Source: Lewinellaceae bacterium
GTDB lineage: Bacteria; Bacteroidota; Bacteroidia; Chitinophagales; Saprospiraceae
Assembly: GCA_020636325.1 (NCBI GenBank)
Contig: JACJYC010000006.1
Span: 62,001 to 126,000, forward strand
Length of the DNA: 64,000 nt
Direction of reading: 5' to 3'
Below, in pieces: positions 50,501 to 58,454 of this stretch. Made by a program: the position numbers and the translations under genes. The notes below the pieces were generated by a model. That model was not told where the DNA came from, made no database searches, and worked only from the letters and a program-made list of their open reading frames with translations. Numbering within the stretch: the stretch's first letter is position 1; every line of letters starts with the position of its first letter.

Positions 50501-50568
50501 TGGAAGACGCGGATTTTTTCCTGGAGGCGTTTGAGCAGGTTTTGGCGGAGGATTTTATGCGGCAATAG
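47509..50568 (+). CDS. Trifunctional fusion: aminoglycoside-phosphotransferase-like kinase, M23 peptidase domain and class III aminotransferase
   Basis: 1019 aa, no signal peptide. Residues about 1-350 are an APH-type kinase: HYQDANDYN from His204 matches the HxD-x4-N catalytic loop, and GFIDFGD supplies the metal-binding Asp. Residues about 410-580 are an M23/LytM domain with HLGLD (His445) and HLHF (first His536), both zinc motifs complete. Residues about 590-1019 are a class III PLP aminotransferase (HYNDAN-type regions replaced by VNSGSEANELALRMAR; IADEVQTGFGR; LGKPIGNGHPLGA with the PLP lysine at 858). The aminotransferase part resembles the phospho-lyase/AGXT2 group, so a kinase feeding a phosphorylated amino alcohol to a lyase is plausible. 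The role of a zinc-peptidase fold in a cytosolic enzyme is unclear. Confidence 0.88.
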   Translation: MPPIQSLRFPVEQAEKVALALYGLSARAYALPGEVDFTYHLKADSGVEYTLKISRPDLDPVNWEMQNAVMLHLAGKALPLQLPRPLPDQAGAFIPTIPDEEGRIRYVRLLTWVPGKVWAKANPITSPTLESLGAALGQVSGALQDFDHPATHRFYRWNISEMLWTEDYLDHLPAGPQREMADYFIRGFRETVVPALPEMRRSVHYQDANDYNILVRSSREGHPADWHYAVSGFIDFGDTIYTHTINELACGCAYAIMDRKDPLADAAAMVRGFHGVFPLTDKEVEVLYHMIAARLVISVVTSAINKQKEPDNAYLLISERPAWDLLEKWRQIHPALAHYTFRAACGWEPCPKVAAFEQWAAGKRKGGAMKVVETNQLPIRVDLSIGSKDLGHNTRFDEIGAFHRTIDELRQGRVAIGGYGEVRPFYTTDIYAVTTDSGPAWRTVHLGLDVWADAGTPVFCPVDGEVYSVHNNAGEKNYGPTIILRHNPADGPEFYTLYGHLALTSLHGVKAGQKVRKGQTIAAIGPAPENGNWPPHLHFQVMLDMLGEQTDFPGVAFPEKRGVWMSICPDPGLLLEASWRQAGADQLEDRDIIQYRKAHLGKSLSLSYRQPLHMVRGYGQYLYDHSGRRYLDTVNNVPHVGHQHPRIFRALTRQAALLNTNTRYLHEEITGFAEELLALFPKELCVVHFVNSGSEANELALRMARTYTGQKDMVVLQWGYHGNTNACVEHSAYKFDRKGGKGAPDFVHAAPMPDCFRGKYRGNPKAVGHLYAEEVRDLIGRVEAAGKKIAGFLGESILSCGGQVELPPNYLKKVYGYVRAAGGVCIADEVQTGFGRVGDTWWAFQTQGVVPDIVTLGKPIGNGHPLGAVVCSRPVADAFANGMEYFNTFGGNPVSCAVGREVLRVIRDEKLMNHATAVGIYLTRAFKQLKEKYPIIGEFRGNGLFLGAELIRDPDTLEPATAEATYLVNRLRETGILASQDGPDDNVIKIKPPMCFSLEDADFFLEAFEQVLAEDFMRQ

Positions 50569-50623
50569 AGCGGCACGAGCTGTACTGAAATGCCGGTTCG
50601 GGGAGGCTTCCGGATTGGAGCCC

Positions 50624-50659
50624 AAAAAAAAGGCCGCAGCTCAATTCAGCGCTGCGGCC
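50624..50659 (-). terminator. Intrinsic terminator for susC-susD
   Basis: GGCCGCAGC (50632-50640) pairs with GCTGCGGCC (50651-50659). On the minus strand the stem is followed by eight T residues (50631-50624). It lies between convergent genes, about 48 bases after the susD stop. Confidence 0.8.
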
Positions 50660-50706
50660 CGTCCAATTTTATTGCTTCACATTAAATTCCAAATCAACTG
50701 ACCGGA

Positions 50707-52044
50707 TCAGCAGGTGCAGCAATCGCTTTGCTCCAGGTTCGGATTCCGGTCGATATCCCGTTGCGGTAACGGCCATACGGCGTCGCAGGGGTCGTAGCCT
50801 TCCGGTTCGAGGACTTCCATCGCTTTGCCGCGACGGCGGAGGTCAACCAGCCGGTGGAAGCCTTCCATGGCCAGTTCTACGAACCGTTCCTGCAGCAGCA
50901 GGTCGACATAATTGGAGGCGTCCAGCGTTTTGTCCGCCAGGCCTGCGCGGTTGCGGACCATGTTGTAATAGGTATTGGCCTCATCGAACATGCCCAGTTC
51001 GGCCGCAGCTTCCGCCGCGTTGAGGAGGACCTCCGCGTAACGGATGAAATACAGGGGGTCGGTACCCGTGGAAATATCCATGTATTTGATGCCGTAATTC
51101 TGGGTGCCGGACTTGGCGACAGAAGCGTCCTTGCGCGCATCACCGTCTTCATAGGCTGCGATCAGCTGGGGCGACGGGCTGATGGACCGCCGTCCGCCGA
51201 GGGCAGCGGGGAAATAATAGAAGGCGTTGCTGTTCTGGTCATCCTTGTTGAATTTCAGGATCCAGATGTTCTCGCTCGTTTCTTCCTTGAACACGTTCTC
51301 ATATTCGGGTACCAGGCTATAGACGCCGCTCTGGATGATGGCGTCGGCTTTGTCATAAGCGAGTTGCCATTCGCCCTGGTAGAGATAAACCCGGGAAAGG
51401 AGGGCGGTCGCAGCGTTGGCGGAAGCCCGGTAGGCGGGATTGCCACCGATATTTTTCTCTGCGAATTCGAGGTCGGAAACCACGAGGGACCAAACTTCAG
51501 ACGCGGGCGATTTGCTGACAAAAAGATCATCGCCGACCGCGTCGGGGCGGGTTGCCTTCAGCACAATGGGAACGTCTCCCCAACCCAGCACGAGGTGCAG
51601 GTAGGCGAATCCGCGGATGAGGCGAGCCTCTCCCGAGAATTTGTTGAGATCATCAGCCGTAAAGTCTGCGCTGCTGATGTTGGGCAACTCTTCCAGCAGG
51701 TAGTTGGCGTAGTTGATGATGTCGTAGAAAGCGGAAAAGACGCCTTCCATGGTGGAATTCGAAGGGAAAACGTCCTTGCGGTCAAATTCAGCCCGCGTGG
51801 GGAAAGTACCCGTCCAGTCGCATTCATCCGAGAAATATTGCCAGATGGAAAGGTAACCGTCGAAAGCCAGTGTGGCGTCCTGCATTTCATCGTACAGCCC
51901 GGCGACAGCGGCGTTGGCGGATGCATAATCCTTCAGGGCGCCCTGGGCAAATACCTGGTCTTTGGGGCTGTATTCCAACTTGCTGCAGGACTGGAATGCC
52001 AGGAAGAACACCAGCAGTCCTATAAGAGCATTTATTTTTTTCAT
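50707..52044 (-). CDS. SusD/RagB family glycan- or nutrient-binding lipoprotein
   Basis: 445 aa. The signal sequence ends in FLAFQSC (lipid Cys20). Typical SusD features are present: SSADFTADDLNKFSGEARLI then RGFAYLHLVLGWGDVPIVL, then TALLSRVYLYQGEW, and the C-terminal RYAEVLLNAAEAAAELG and ERFVELAMEGFHRLVDLRRR. It forms the lid of a TonB-dependent importer with the SusC protein encoded 43 bases upstream. No glycosidase lies in the same operon, so the substrate is unknown. Confidence 0.94.
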   Translation of the reverse strand: MKKINALIGLLVFFLAFQSCSKLEYSPKDQVFAQGALKDYASANAAVAGLYDEMQDATLAFDGYLSIWQYFSDECDWTGTFPTRAEFDRKDVFPSNSTMEGVFSAFYDIINYANYLLEELPNISSADFTADDLNKFSGEARLIRGFAYLHLVLGWGDVPIVLKATRPDAVGDDLFVSKSPASEVWSLVVSDLEFAEKNIGGNPAYRASANAATALLSRVYLYQGEWQLAYDKADAIIQSGVYSLVPEYENVFKEETSENIWILKFNKDDQNSNAFYYFPAALGGRRSISPSPQLIAAYEDGDARKDASVAKSGTQNYGIKYMDISTGTDPLYFIRYAEVLLNAAEAAAELGMFDEANTYYNMVRNRAGLADKTLDASNYVDLLLQERFVELAMEGFHRLVDLRRRGKAMEVLEPEGYDPCDAVWPLPQRDIDRNPNLEQSDCCTC

Positions 52045-52087
52045 TTCAATAAATTTCGGTTTTAAGAAAATTGGATTTCGGACCCCC

Positions 52088-55084
52088 TCAGAAGGACACG
52101 TTCAGGCCGAACACGATGGAACGCGCCTGCGGATAGGTCAGGAAGTCCGTTGCCAATGAAACATTACTGCCGTCAAACGTATTCACTTCCGGGTCGAACC
52201 AGCTGTAGTCCGTCCAGGTCAGGAGATTCTGGCCGGCGACGTAAATCCGCAATTTGGACAAGCCGATCGTGCTGATCACATCGCTCGGGAAATTGTAGGC
52301 TACGGTAGCTGATTTGAGGCGCAGATAGGAGCCGTCTTCGACAAACCGTTCGGAAACCCGGCGGTTGTTGTTGGGGTCGCCCCAAACGGCGCGCGGAATA
52401 TCCGTCTGATCGCCTTCCTGACGCCAGCGGTCGTATACCCTGGCGGTCTGGTTGAATACGCTGTTCATGCCTTCCGCAAATACGGTGTTGTTGTTAAAGA
52501 TCTGGTTGCCGTAAGAGAACTGGAGGAAGGCGGAAAGTTCGAAGCCTTTGAACTGGAACACGTTGGTCAGGCCACCCTGGAAATCGGGCTGCGCAGAGCC
52601 GATGAATGCGCGGTCATCCGAGTTGATGGTGCCGTCGCCGTTCACGTCCTTGAACTTGATATCGCCGGGCGCCGTACCGGAGGTCTGGAAGGCGTGGTCT
52701 TCCACTTCCTGCTGGTTCTGGAAGATGCCTTCCACGACCCAGCCGTAGAAGGAGCCGATCGCTTCGCCTTCTGCAATGCGCGTGGCAAAACCGGCGTCGA
52801 TCGGTTGACCGTTGTACAGTTTGGTAACGGTATTGACGTTGTGCGACAGGTTCAGGGTTGTCGACCAGGAGAAGTTAGGCCGGTTGAAATTGAAGCTGGT
52901 CAGCGACAGTTCTACACCCTTGTTCTCCATATTCCCGATGTTTTCCAGGTAAGTGGTGAAACCGGAAGTTGTCGGGATGGGCCTGTTGAACAGCAGGTCG
53001 TTGGTCTTCTTGATGTAATAATCGATGCTGCCGGAGAGCCTGGACTTGGCGATGGTGAAATCCAGGCCGGCGTTCAACTGGCTGGTGGTTTCCCATTTCA
53101 GGTTGGGGTTGCCCAATTGGTTGTAACCGATGCCGGGTTCGTCGGCGTAGTGCGTAACGGTGAACAGCTCAAGCGAGGAGAAATCGCCGATATTCTGGTT
53201 GCCGGTCACGCCGTAGCTGACCCGGAGTTTGAGGTCGTTGAAGAACTGGGAGCCGGCCATAAAATCCTCGCCGGAGATCCGCCAGGCTGCTGAAACGCCC
53301 GGGAAGTAGCCGAACTTGTTGTTTTCGGCAAAGCGGGAAGAGCCGTCGGCCCTGAACGTCACACCCAGTATATACCGGTCGGCATAGCTGTAGTTGAAGT
53401 TTCCGAAGAAGGATTGCAGCCCGTTGACATTGAAACCTGTGGTAGCGTTGGTTTTCACGGCGCCGCCGCCCAGGGTGGAAATGCCCGGAGGGAAACCGGT
53501 GGCGGAAAGGGACGAGGTGCGGCCGCGATCTTCCTGAAAGCCGGTCCCTGCCAGTGCGGTCAGGCTGCTTTGCCCGAAGCGTTTCTGGTAGGTCAGGGTG
53601 TATTCCGTGATCCAGCGGGTGGTGATCTGTTCGGCGGTATTGCCGATGCCGTTGGAACCCGAACCCTGGACGAGCGTCGAGGGGATGAATTCATCCTCGC
53701 GGAACGAAAGGATGTCCGCCCCGAGAGAAGCCTTGAATGACAGGGCGTTCGAGAAGTTGTATTTGGCGTAGAGGTTGCCGATGAATCGGTTGGACTGTAC
53801 GTTGTTGTTGTAGTCGGTCACTGCGGCAACCGGGTTTTCCAGGCCGTAGTTGGAGCCCCAGGAGCCATCATCGCGCATGACCGGGATATCGGGCGGCAGC
53901 AGGATGGAGGAGGAAACTGCGCCGTAGATATTGTTATCGTTCTGGAGGCGCTGGATCTCCGTCTTGGTGAAGCTCATGTTGGAACCGACGGAAATGCGGT
54001 CGGACAGGCTGTGATCCAGGTTGAGGCGGCCGGAATAACGGGTAAGGCCCGATTTTTTGACGATCCCCTCCTGGTCGCTGTAGGTAAGGGAGGCGAAGAA
54101 CTTGGTCTTCAGGTCGCCGCCTTCAAAGGTCAGGTTATAGTCCTGGAGGGCGCCCTGGCGGAAGATCTCATCCTGCCAGTTGGTGTCGCCTTCGTCCTTG
54201 GGGATACCCAGTGCAGCGATGCCGACGCCGTAGCGGTTCATGGCCATTTCGTTCAGCAGGGTATCGTAGTAGTAGTCGGCGCCCAGGACGTCGACTTTTT
54301 TCCAGGCTTCCTGGAAGCCGTACTGGGCGTTGAAGCCGACGGAGCTTTTGCCGGCTTTACCTTTTTTGGTGGTAATGAGGACAACGCCGTTCGCGCCGCG
54401 CGATCCGTAAATAGCGGCGGTGGAGGCATCTTTCAGCACCTCGATCGACTCGATGTCGGCGGGGTTGATGTCGGCCAGGGAATTCAGGTTGCCGTTGCCG
54501 ACGGCCAGCTGTGAGGGGTTGCCGGAGATGACCGGAACGCCGTCGATCACGTAGAGCGGCTGGTTGCTGGCATTGAGGGAGGTACTGCCGCGCACCCTTA
54601 CGTCGATACCGCCGCCGGGCGTGCCGGAATTGGAGACGACCTGTACGCCGGAGGTGCGGCCGTTGAGCGCAGTTTGAACGCCCAGGGCCGGTACGTCGGC
54701 AATTGCACTACCGGAGACTGAGGAGACGGAACCGGTAATGTCCTTTCTTCGCTGGGGCGCGTAGCCTACAACGATGACATCTTCCAGGCCGATCACATCG
54801 GTTTTCAGGACGATGTCGAGGCTGGTTTGCGCTCCGAGGGCGATTTCCTGGGAAGCGAAACCGGTGTAGGTGATCAGGAGGGTGTTGTTACCTTCCGGCA
54901 CCTGTAAAGAGAATTTGCCATCCAGATCGGTGACGGTCCCGGTAGTGGTCCCTTCGACCAGAATGGTGGCTCCGATCAGCGCTTCGCCTTTGTCGTCGGT
55001 AATCATACCGGTGATGGTGCGCTGGGCTGTCAGAGCGCTCATGCCGGCAAATGCCAGCAGAAGCATGAGAAAAACCTTCTTCAT
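52088..55084 (-). CDS. SusC/RagA family TonB-dependent transporter
   Basis: 998 aa from ATG 55084, which begins the signal peptide (MKKVFLMLLLAFAGMSALTA); an earlier ATG at 55123 lacks one. A carboxypeptidase-like beta-sandwich (GMITDDKGEALIGATILVEG) is followed by the plug, with the SusC/RagA signatures DVIVVGYAPQRRKDITGSV and NASNQPLYVIDGVPV. IEVLKDASTAAIYGSRGANG comes next, then a 22-strand barrel ending in RSIVFGLNVSF. Outer membrane, energised by TonB. First gene of the two-gene susCD operon. Confidence 0.96.
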   Translation of the reverse strand: MKKVFLMLLLAFAGMSALTAQRTITGMITDDKGEALIGATILVEGTTTGTVTDLDGKFSLQVPEGNNTLLITYTGFASQEIALGAQTSLDIVLKTDVIGLEDVIVVGYAPQRRKDITGSVSSVSGSAIADVPALGVQTALNGRTSGVQVVSNSGTPGGGIDVRVRGSTSLNASNQPLYVIDGVPVISGNPSQLAVGNGNLNSLADINPADIESIEVLKDASTAAIYGSRGANGVVLITTKKGKAGKSSVGFNAQYGFQEAWKKVDVLGADYYYDTLLNEMAMNRYGVGIAALGIPKDEGDTNWQDEIFRQGALQDYNLTFEGGDLKTKFFASLTYSDQEGIVKKSGLTRYSGRLNLDHSLSDRISVGSNMSFTKTEIQRLQNDNNIYGAVSSSILLPPDIPVMRDDGSWGSNYGLENPVAAVTDYNNNVQSNRFIGNLYAKYNFSNALSFKASLGADILSFREDEFIPSTLVQGSGSNGIGNTAEQITTRWITEYTLTYQKRFGQSSLTALAGTGFQEDRGRTSSLSATGFPPGISTLGGGAVKTNATTGFNVNGLQSFFGNFNYSYADRYILGVTFRADGSSRFAENNKFGYFPGVSAAWRISGEDFMAGSQFFNDLKLRVSYGVTGNQNIGDFSSLELFTVTHYADEPGIGYNQLGNPNLKWETTSQLNAGLDFTIAKSRLSGSIDYYIKKTNDLLFNRPIPTTSGFTTYLENIGNMENKGVELSLTSFNFNRPNFSWSTTLNLSHNVNTVTKLYNGQPIDAGFATRIAEGEAIGSFYGWVVEGIFQNQQEVEDHAFQTSGTAPGDIKFKDVNGDGTINSDDRAFIGSAQPDFQGGLTNVFQFKGFELSAFLQFSYGNQIFNNNTVFAEGMNSVFNQTARVYDRWRQEGDQTDIPRAVWGDPNNNRRVSERFVEDGSYLRLKSATVAYNFPSDVISTIGLSKLRIYVAGQNLLTWTDYSWFDPEVNTFDGSNVSLATDFLTYPQARSIVFGLNVSF

Positions 55085-55239
55085 AATAGTCCAGGTTTTA
55101 ATGAATAAATGATTTCCAAACAAACATTCGTTTGTCCGTCAAGGCGAAAGCCCTGCGGTTTCCTTTTTCTCCTTAGGTTGTGAAAATGTTTTAAAGCAGC
55201 ATTGGGCTCAGGGCATACAGGATGCCTTGAAGCGCCGTG

Positions 55240-55320
55240 TGGAGCCGTAAGTTTAATGTGAAGCCGTAAGCAACAATCAGCGGTCGGTCCGCCTGCCTGC
55301 CGGCAGGTTGTAGACGCCTT
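55240..55320 (+). repeat. Class A units with the CCTGCCGGCAGG palindrome
   Basis: GAGCCGTAAGTTTAATGTGA and AAGCCGTAAGCAACAATCAG are followed by CCTGCCTGCCGGCAGGTTGT (palindrome at 55296-55307). The same combination of GTAAG units and palindrome occurs at 883-950. Confidence 0.6.
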
Positions 55321-55573
55321 TTTAACAAAGGCCGCTTGCCAACCACTGAAAGCCCTGGATTGAATCAGGGCGAACTATTTCAATAGTAAATCGATTGAGG
55401 GAGGGGAAACGCTGCTTTTGGAGGAAAAAAATTCCGAAAAGTGGGGTGGAAATCAATGTTTGCAAAATAAAAATCCGTTTTTTGTAAAAGTCAGGATTCT
55501 GAATCGACCGGGAGGAAACTGCGCGGCGGGGGTGAAACCGCAAATAAATGGCCAAAAGGCGGAAATCAAACCG

Positions 55574-55581
55574 TACTTTTG
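55574..55581 (+). promoter_or_regulatory. -7 box (TACTTTTG) for ribA
   Basis: TACTTTTG followed by CAA matches TAnnTTTG, 52 bases before the ATG at 55634. Confidence 0.5.
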
Positions 55582-55633
55582 CAACTTTATTGGACTTGAT
55601 GAGATTTATATCTGTGAATAAAATTGCGGTTTC

Positions 55634-56239
55634 ATGACCGACCAAAACGGGATAATCCGTCAGGCGGAAGCGCCGATACCAACATCCTGGGGCGATTTTC
55701 AGATGATCGCCTTTGCGCCCAGCGCTGATGACTGGATGCCGCACCTCGCGCTGGTCAGCAAAGGGTATGATCCGGAGCAACCGGCGTTGGTCCGCATCCA
55801 TTCCGAATGCATTACGGGCGACCTGTTCGGTTCCAGACGCTGCGACTGCGGCGAGCAGCTCTCCAAATCCCTGTCGCTGATTTCCTCCAACAGCGGTATT
55901 CTGCTTTATCTTCGCCAGGAAGGGCGCGGCATCGGCCTGATCAATAAGCTCAAGGCCTATGAATTGCAGGATATGGGCCTGAATACCATTGAAGCCAACA
56001 TCCACCTTGGGCAGGCCATCGACGCCCGCCACTACGATATCGCCGTTGAAATGCTCCGGGAGCTCGGCGTCAAACAGATCCACCTGCTCACCAACAACCC
56101 GGACAAGGTGCAGGCCTTTGAGGAAAGCGACGTGAAGGTCCTCAGCCGCATTCCGCTGATCATAGAGCCGGGCGATGCCAACATTGACTACCTGCGGACG
56201 AAGCAGCGGGAGATGGGGCATATGCTGAATGTGAAGTGA
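55634..56239 (+). CDS. ribA: GTP cyclohydrolase II
   Basis: 201 aa, the stand-alone form without a DHBP synthase half. First step of riboflavin synthesis: opens GTP to a diaminohydroxypyrimidine phosphate, releasing formate and pyrophosphate. Zinc ligands Cys59, Cys70 and Cys72 are in HSECITGDLFGSRRCDCGEQ; the catalytic and GTP-binding stretch YLRQEGRGIGLINKLKAYEL and NNPDKVQAFEES are intact. Monocistronic, with its own -7 box. Confidence 0.97.
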   Translation: MTDQNGIIRQAEAPIPTSWGDFQMIAFAPSADDWMPHLALVSKGYDPEQPALVRIHSECITGDLFGSRRCDCGEQLSKSLSLISSNSGILLYLRQEGRGIGLINKLKAYELQDMGLNTIEANIHLGQAIDARHYDIAVEMLRELGVKQIHLLTNNPDKVQAFEESDVKVLSRIPLIIEPGDANIDYLRTKQREMGHMLNVK

Positions 56240-56362
56240 GCTTCAAAAAAAAATTCTCCCCACTTCGTAACGTTTACTCATCCAAACAGGTTAATGGCTA
56301 AATGAACCTTGCAGGTCATCCCGTGCCGGGATAACTTGGCAGCGTTTTTAAGCAATTACCCA

Positions 56363-58159
56363 ATGAAAACCATTTGGATTCTGCCCATACTAATGGCCGT
56401 TAGTATGCCCTGCCGCGCTATTGTCAAATACGACGAGGGCAACCTGATCATCAACGGCATTCAACTTTTCCAGGACAGCCAGGCGCCGCTGGATTACTAC
56501 TACTTGCCGCGCTACCCGAAACTGGCAAGCAGGCCCGACGGCTCCCTGGAGGTCCTGTTCCTGAAATACGTCGGCCAGCAAGGGATGGAAAGCAACGGAG
56601 GGATCTTCCACGCCCTGGTGGAATTTGCCCTCACCCCGCAAGAGATTGCCGACCTCGAAACCCAACTGGCCAAAAAAGTATCCGGGGCCAGGATCCGGGG
56701 GCCGGTGCCCATGCAGGAGGCCCTGAAGGACGGAGAAAAAGGCATCGCCAGCTTCCGGATCATTTCCTCCGTGCTCGGTAATACCGGCGGCGACCGCCCG
56801 TTCACCACCAATGTCATCACCTCCGGCCACGCGCCGTTCTTGCCGGGCTCCCGGGCTGCGATTTCCGCCAACCTCAGCCAGCAAGGCGCCACTTTGTTGT
56901 GGGAATCCTTTCAGAGCGGCACGTCCGACGTTTCCGTTGCCATTGAAGGCTTTTTCGAGGCCGCGGTAAAGGGTTACAACGCCGTCGTGGAAGCGGATAT
57001 GGATGTGCTGTACGAGCATTTCAGCGAACTGCAGAACGTGCAGGGCGGCTTTTCGCGCAATCAGACCCGGAAGATCATCGACAGCCTGGTGCAGACCCAG
57101 ACGATCAAGATCGACGTGCTCGACCGCTCGGCCGGGCTGGGCATCAATACCGAGGATCTGCAGAAGATCATGGACATCATCACCAACCAGCTGGTCAGCC
57201 TGATGTTCGACTCCAAAACCGGCTGGGCCAAAGTGCCGGACCAGGAAAAACCCGCAGACGGCGAGATCAAGGGCCGGTACAAACTGGGCGGACTGCCCGG
57301 TTTTTTTGTGGGGTCCGGAAGTCAGGCCTATATCCCCGACAATCAGTACATTCTCAAGCAGCGCAAGGATATCCGCAGCTACAAATTCTATATGAACCTC
57401 AGCAAATCCACCACGATCAAGGTGCCGGTCTTTTCAGCCGGTAACCTGCGCGGGCTGTACGACATCGACAAGGAAGAAGGCCGCTATTTCCGGATCGTCA
57501 ACCTGGACGACCCCGATTTTCAGAAGCGGGAAGTCTTTTTTCAACTCGATGCCGACTACACGGAAGGCTTCGGCGACATCATCAATTTCGTGTCGGTGAG
57601 CTTTCGCAAGCCCTATGCCGGCGGCGGGCACGCTGACGTCACCAGCGACCTGATCTTCAACCGGAAGGATGTTGAATCGGGACTCGGCATCAAAACCATC
57701 CTCTATCCCCGGTTGGGCATTACCAGCGCGGATTGGCTGGACTACGAATACCGCGTCAACTGGAGCCTGAAGGGCATGGATACCACGCTCTGTTACCCGG
57801 AAGGCCGGGAAAACTGGCAGTCCTCCACCCAGCCGGCGGTTTCCCTGACGCCGCCTTTTTCCAAAAGGATCATAGAGATCGATGCGGACCGGGCTTACTT
57901 CAAGGACGAAGGCGTCCGATCGGCAACCGTCAGCTTTTTTGTGATCCTCGGCGGTAAGGCGCGATTCCAGAAAATGGTCACCCTGCGGCAGGAAGATCCG
58001 GTCAATACGGCCGCTTTAGCCCTGTATTTCGACGAAAAACAGCCGATCGCCTATAAAGTGAACTGGTATACGCGAAACGGCGAATGCCATGAGGACCTCC
58101 GGCTGCTGGACGGGGCTTACCTTTTTCTTGTGCCGCCGGGGAAGGATGGGTGCAGGTGA
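56363..58159 (+). CDS. Secreted YYLP/FSFLKY-family protein, paralog A
   Basis: 598 aa from ATG 56363, which starts a signal peptide (MKTIWILPILMAVSMPCRA); the frame is open from 56309. Not a family I can name. Near the N-terminus it carries three motifs shared with the four other paralogs downstream: DYYYLPRYPKLAS, LEVLFLKYV and GGIFHALVEFAL. Further shared features are an FLPGSRAAI motif after a SFRIISS strand, a V.YNA.VE.DMDVLYEHF segment, a mid-protein NLDDPDFQKREVFFQLD segment, and YEYRVNWSLKG near the C-terminus. Predominantly beta with helical inserts. Separated from paralog B by class A repeats. Confidence 0.75.
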   Translation: MKTIWILPILMAVSMPCRAIVKYDEGNLIINGIQLFQDSQAPLDYYYLPRYPKLASRPDGSLEVLFLKYVGQQGMESNGGIFHALVEFALTPQEIADLETQLAKKVSGARIRGPVPMQEALKDGEKGIASFRIISSVLGNTGGDRPFTTNVITSGHAPFLPGSRAAISANLSQQGATLLWESFQSGTSDVSVAIEGFFEAAVKGYNAVVEADMDVLYEHFSELQNVQGGFSRNQTRKIIDSLVQTQTIKIDVLDRSAGLGINTEDLQKIMDIITNQLVSLMFDSKTGWAKVPDQEKPADGEIKGRYKLGGLPGFFVGSGSQAYIPDNQYILKQRKDIRSYKFYMNLSKSTTIKVPVFSAGNLRGLYDIDKEEGRYFRIVNLDDPDFQKREVFFQLDADYTEGFGDIINFVSVSFRKPYAGGGHADVTSDLIFNRKDVESGLGIKTILYPRLGITSADWLDYEYRVNWSLKGMDTTLCYPEGRENWQSSTQPAVSLTPPFSKRIIEIDADRAYFKDEGVRSATVSFFVILGGKARFQKMVTLRQEDPVNTAALALYFDEKQPIAYKVNWYTRNGECHEDLRLLDGAYLFLVPPGKDGCR

Positions 58160-58160
58160 G

Positions 58161-58279
58161 GTTTAAGTTGTAAGTCGTAAGTTGTAAGTCGTAAGTGGTA
58201 AGTCGTAAGTGGTAAGTCGTAAGTGGTAAGTGATAAGTCGTAAGTCGTAAGTGGTAAGTGGTAAGTGGTAAGTGGGGAG
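58161..58279 (+). repeat. Class A oligomer repeats directly after paralog A
   Basis: About fifteen units of TAAGTTG, TAAGTCG and TAAGTGG in tandem, starting two bases after the stop of paralog A (58157-58159). The orientation relative to the gene is the same as at 883-950. Confidence 0.85.
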
Positions 58280-58285
58280 TCGGGG

Positions 58286-58390
58286 AGACTGTTCAAAACA
58301 GTGTTCTCATGCAAAGACGCAAAGATCTGATTTTTAGCAAGCTGCGCATGCTAAAAATCCGGTTGACACAAAATTCTGAACGGTCCCGGG
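58286..58390. mobile_element. MITE-like inverted-repeat element (tentative)
   Basis: GACTGTTCA near 58287 and TGAACGGTCCC near 58381 form imperfect terminal inverted repeats around about 85 bases. Inside, GATTTTTAGCA (58329-58339) pairs perfectly with TGCTAAAAATC (58349-58359). The phrase GGGACTGTTCAGA also starts the class B tract at 17721-17733. No target-site duplication was identified. Confidence 0.35.
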
Positions 58391-58454
58391 GCGGGGTGGC
58401 TGAATGGAGTTAAAGTTTTGGTCTGAAGGACCGGTATCTCTGTAAACCAAAGAA

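Larger units (their letters stand above)
55085..55633. other. 549-base gene-free stretch between susC and ribA
   Basis: Divergent upstream region. It holds a CAAAC-ATTC-GTTTG inverted repeat near the susC start, a block with GTAAG units and the CCTGCCGGCAGG palindrome (55240-55320), and the ribA -7 box. The rest shows no gene or recognisable RNA; no flavin-type riboswitch motif was recognised. Confidence 0.6.

Noticed and set aside
55085..55633. FMN riboswitch upstream of ribA
   Set aside because: I could not find the conserved core elements expected of an FMN riboswitch, and ribA has a -7 box only 52 bases before its start.
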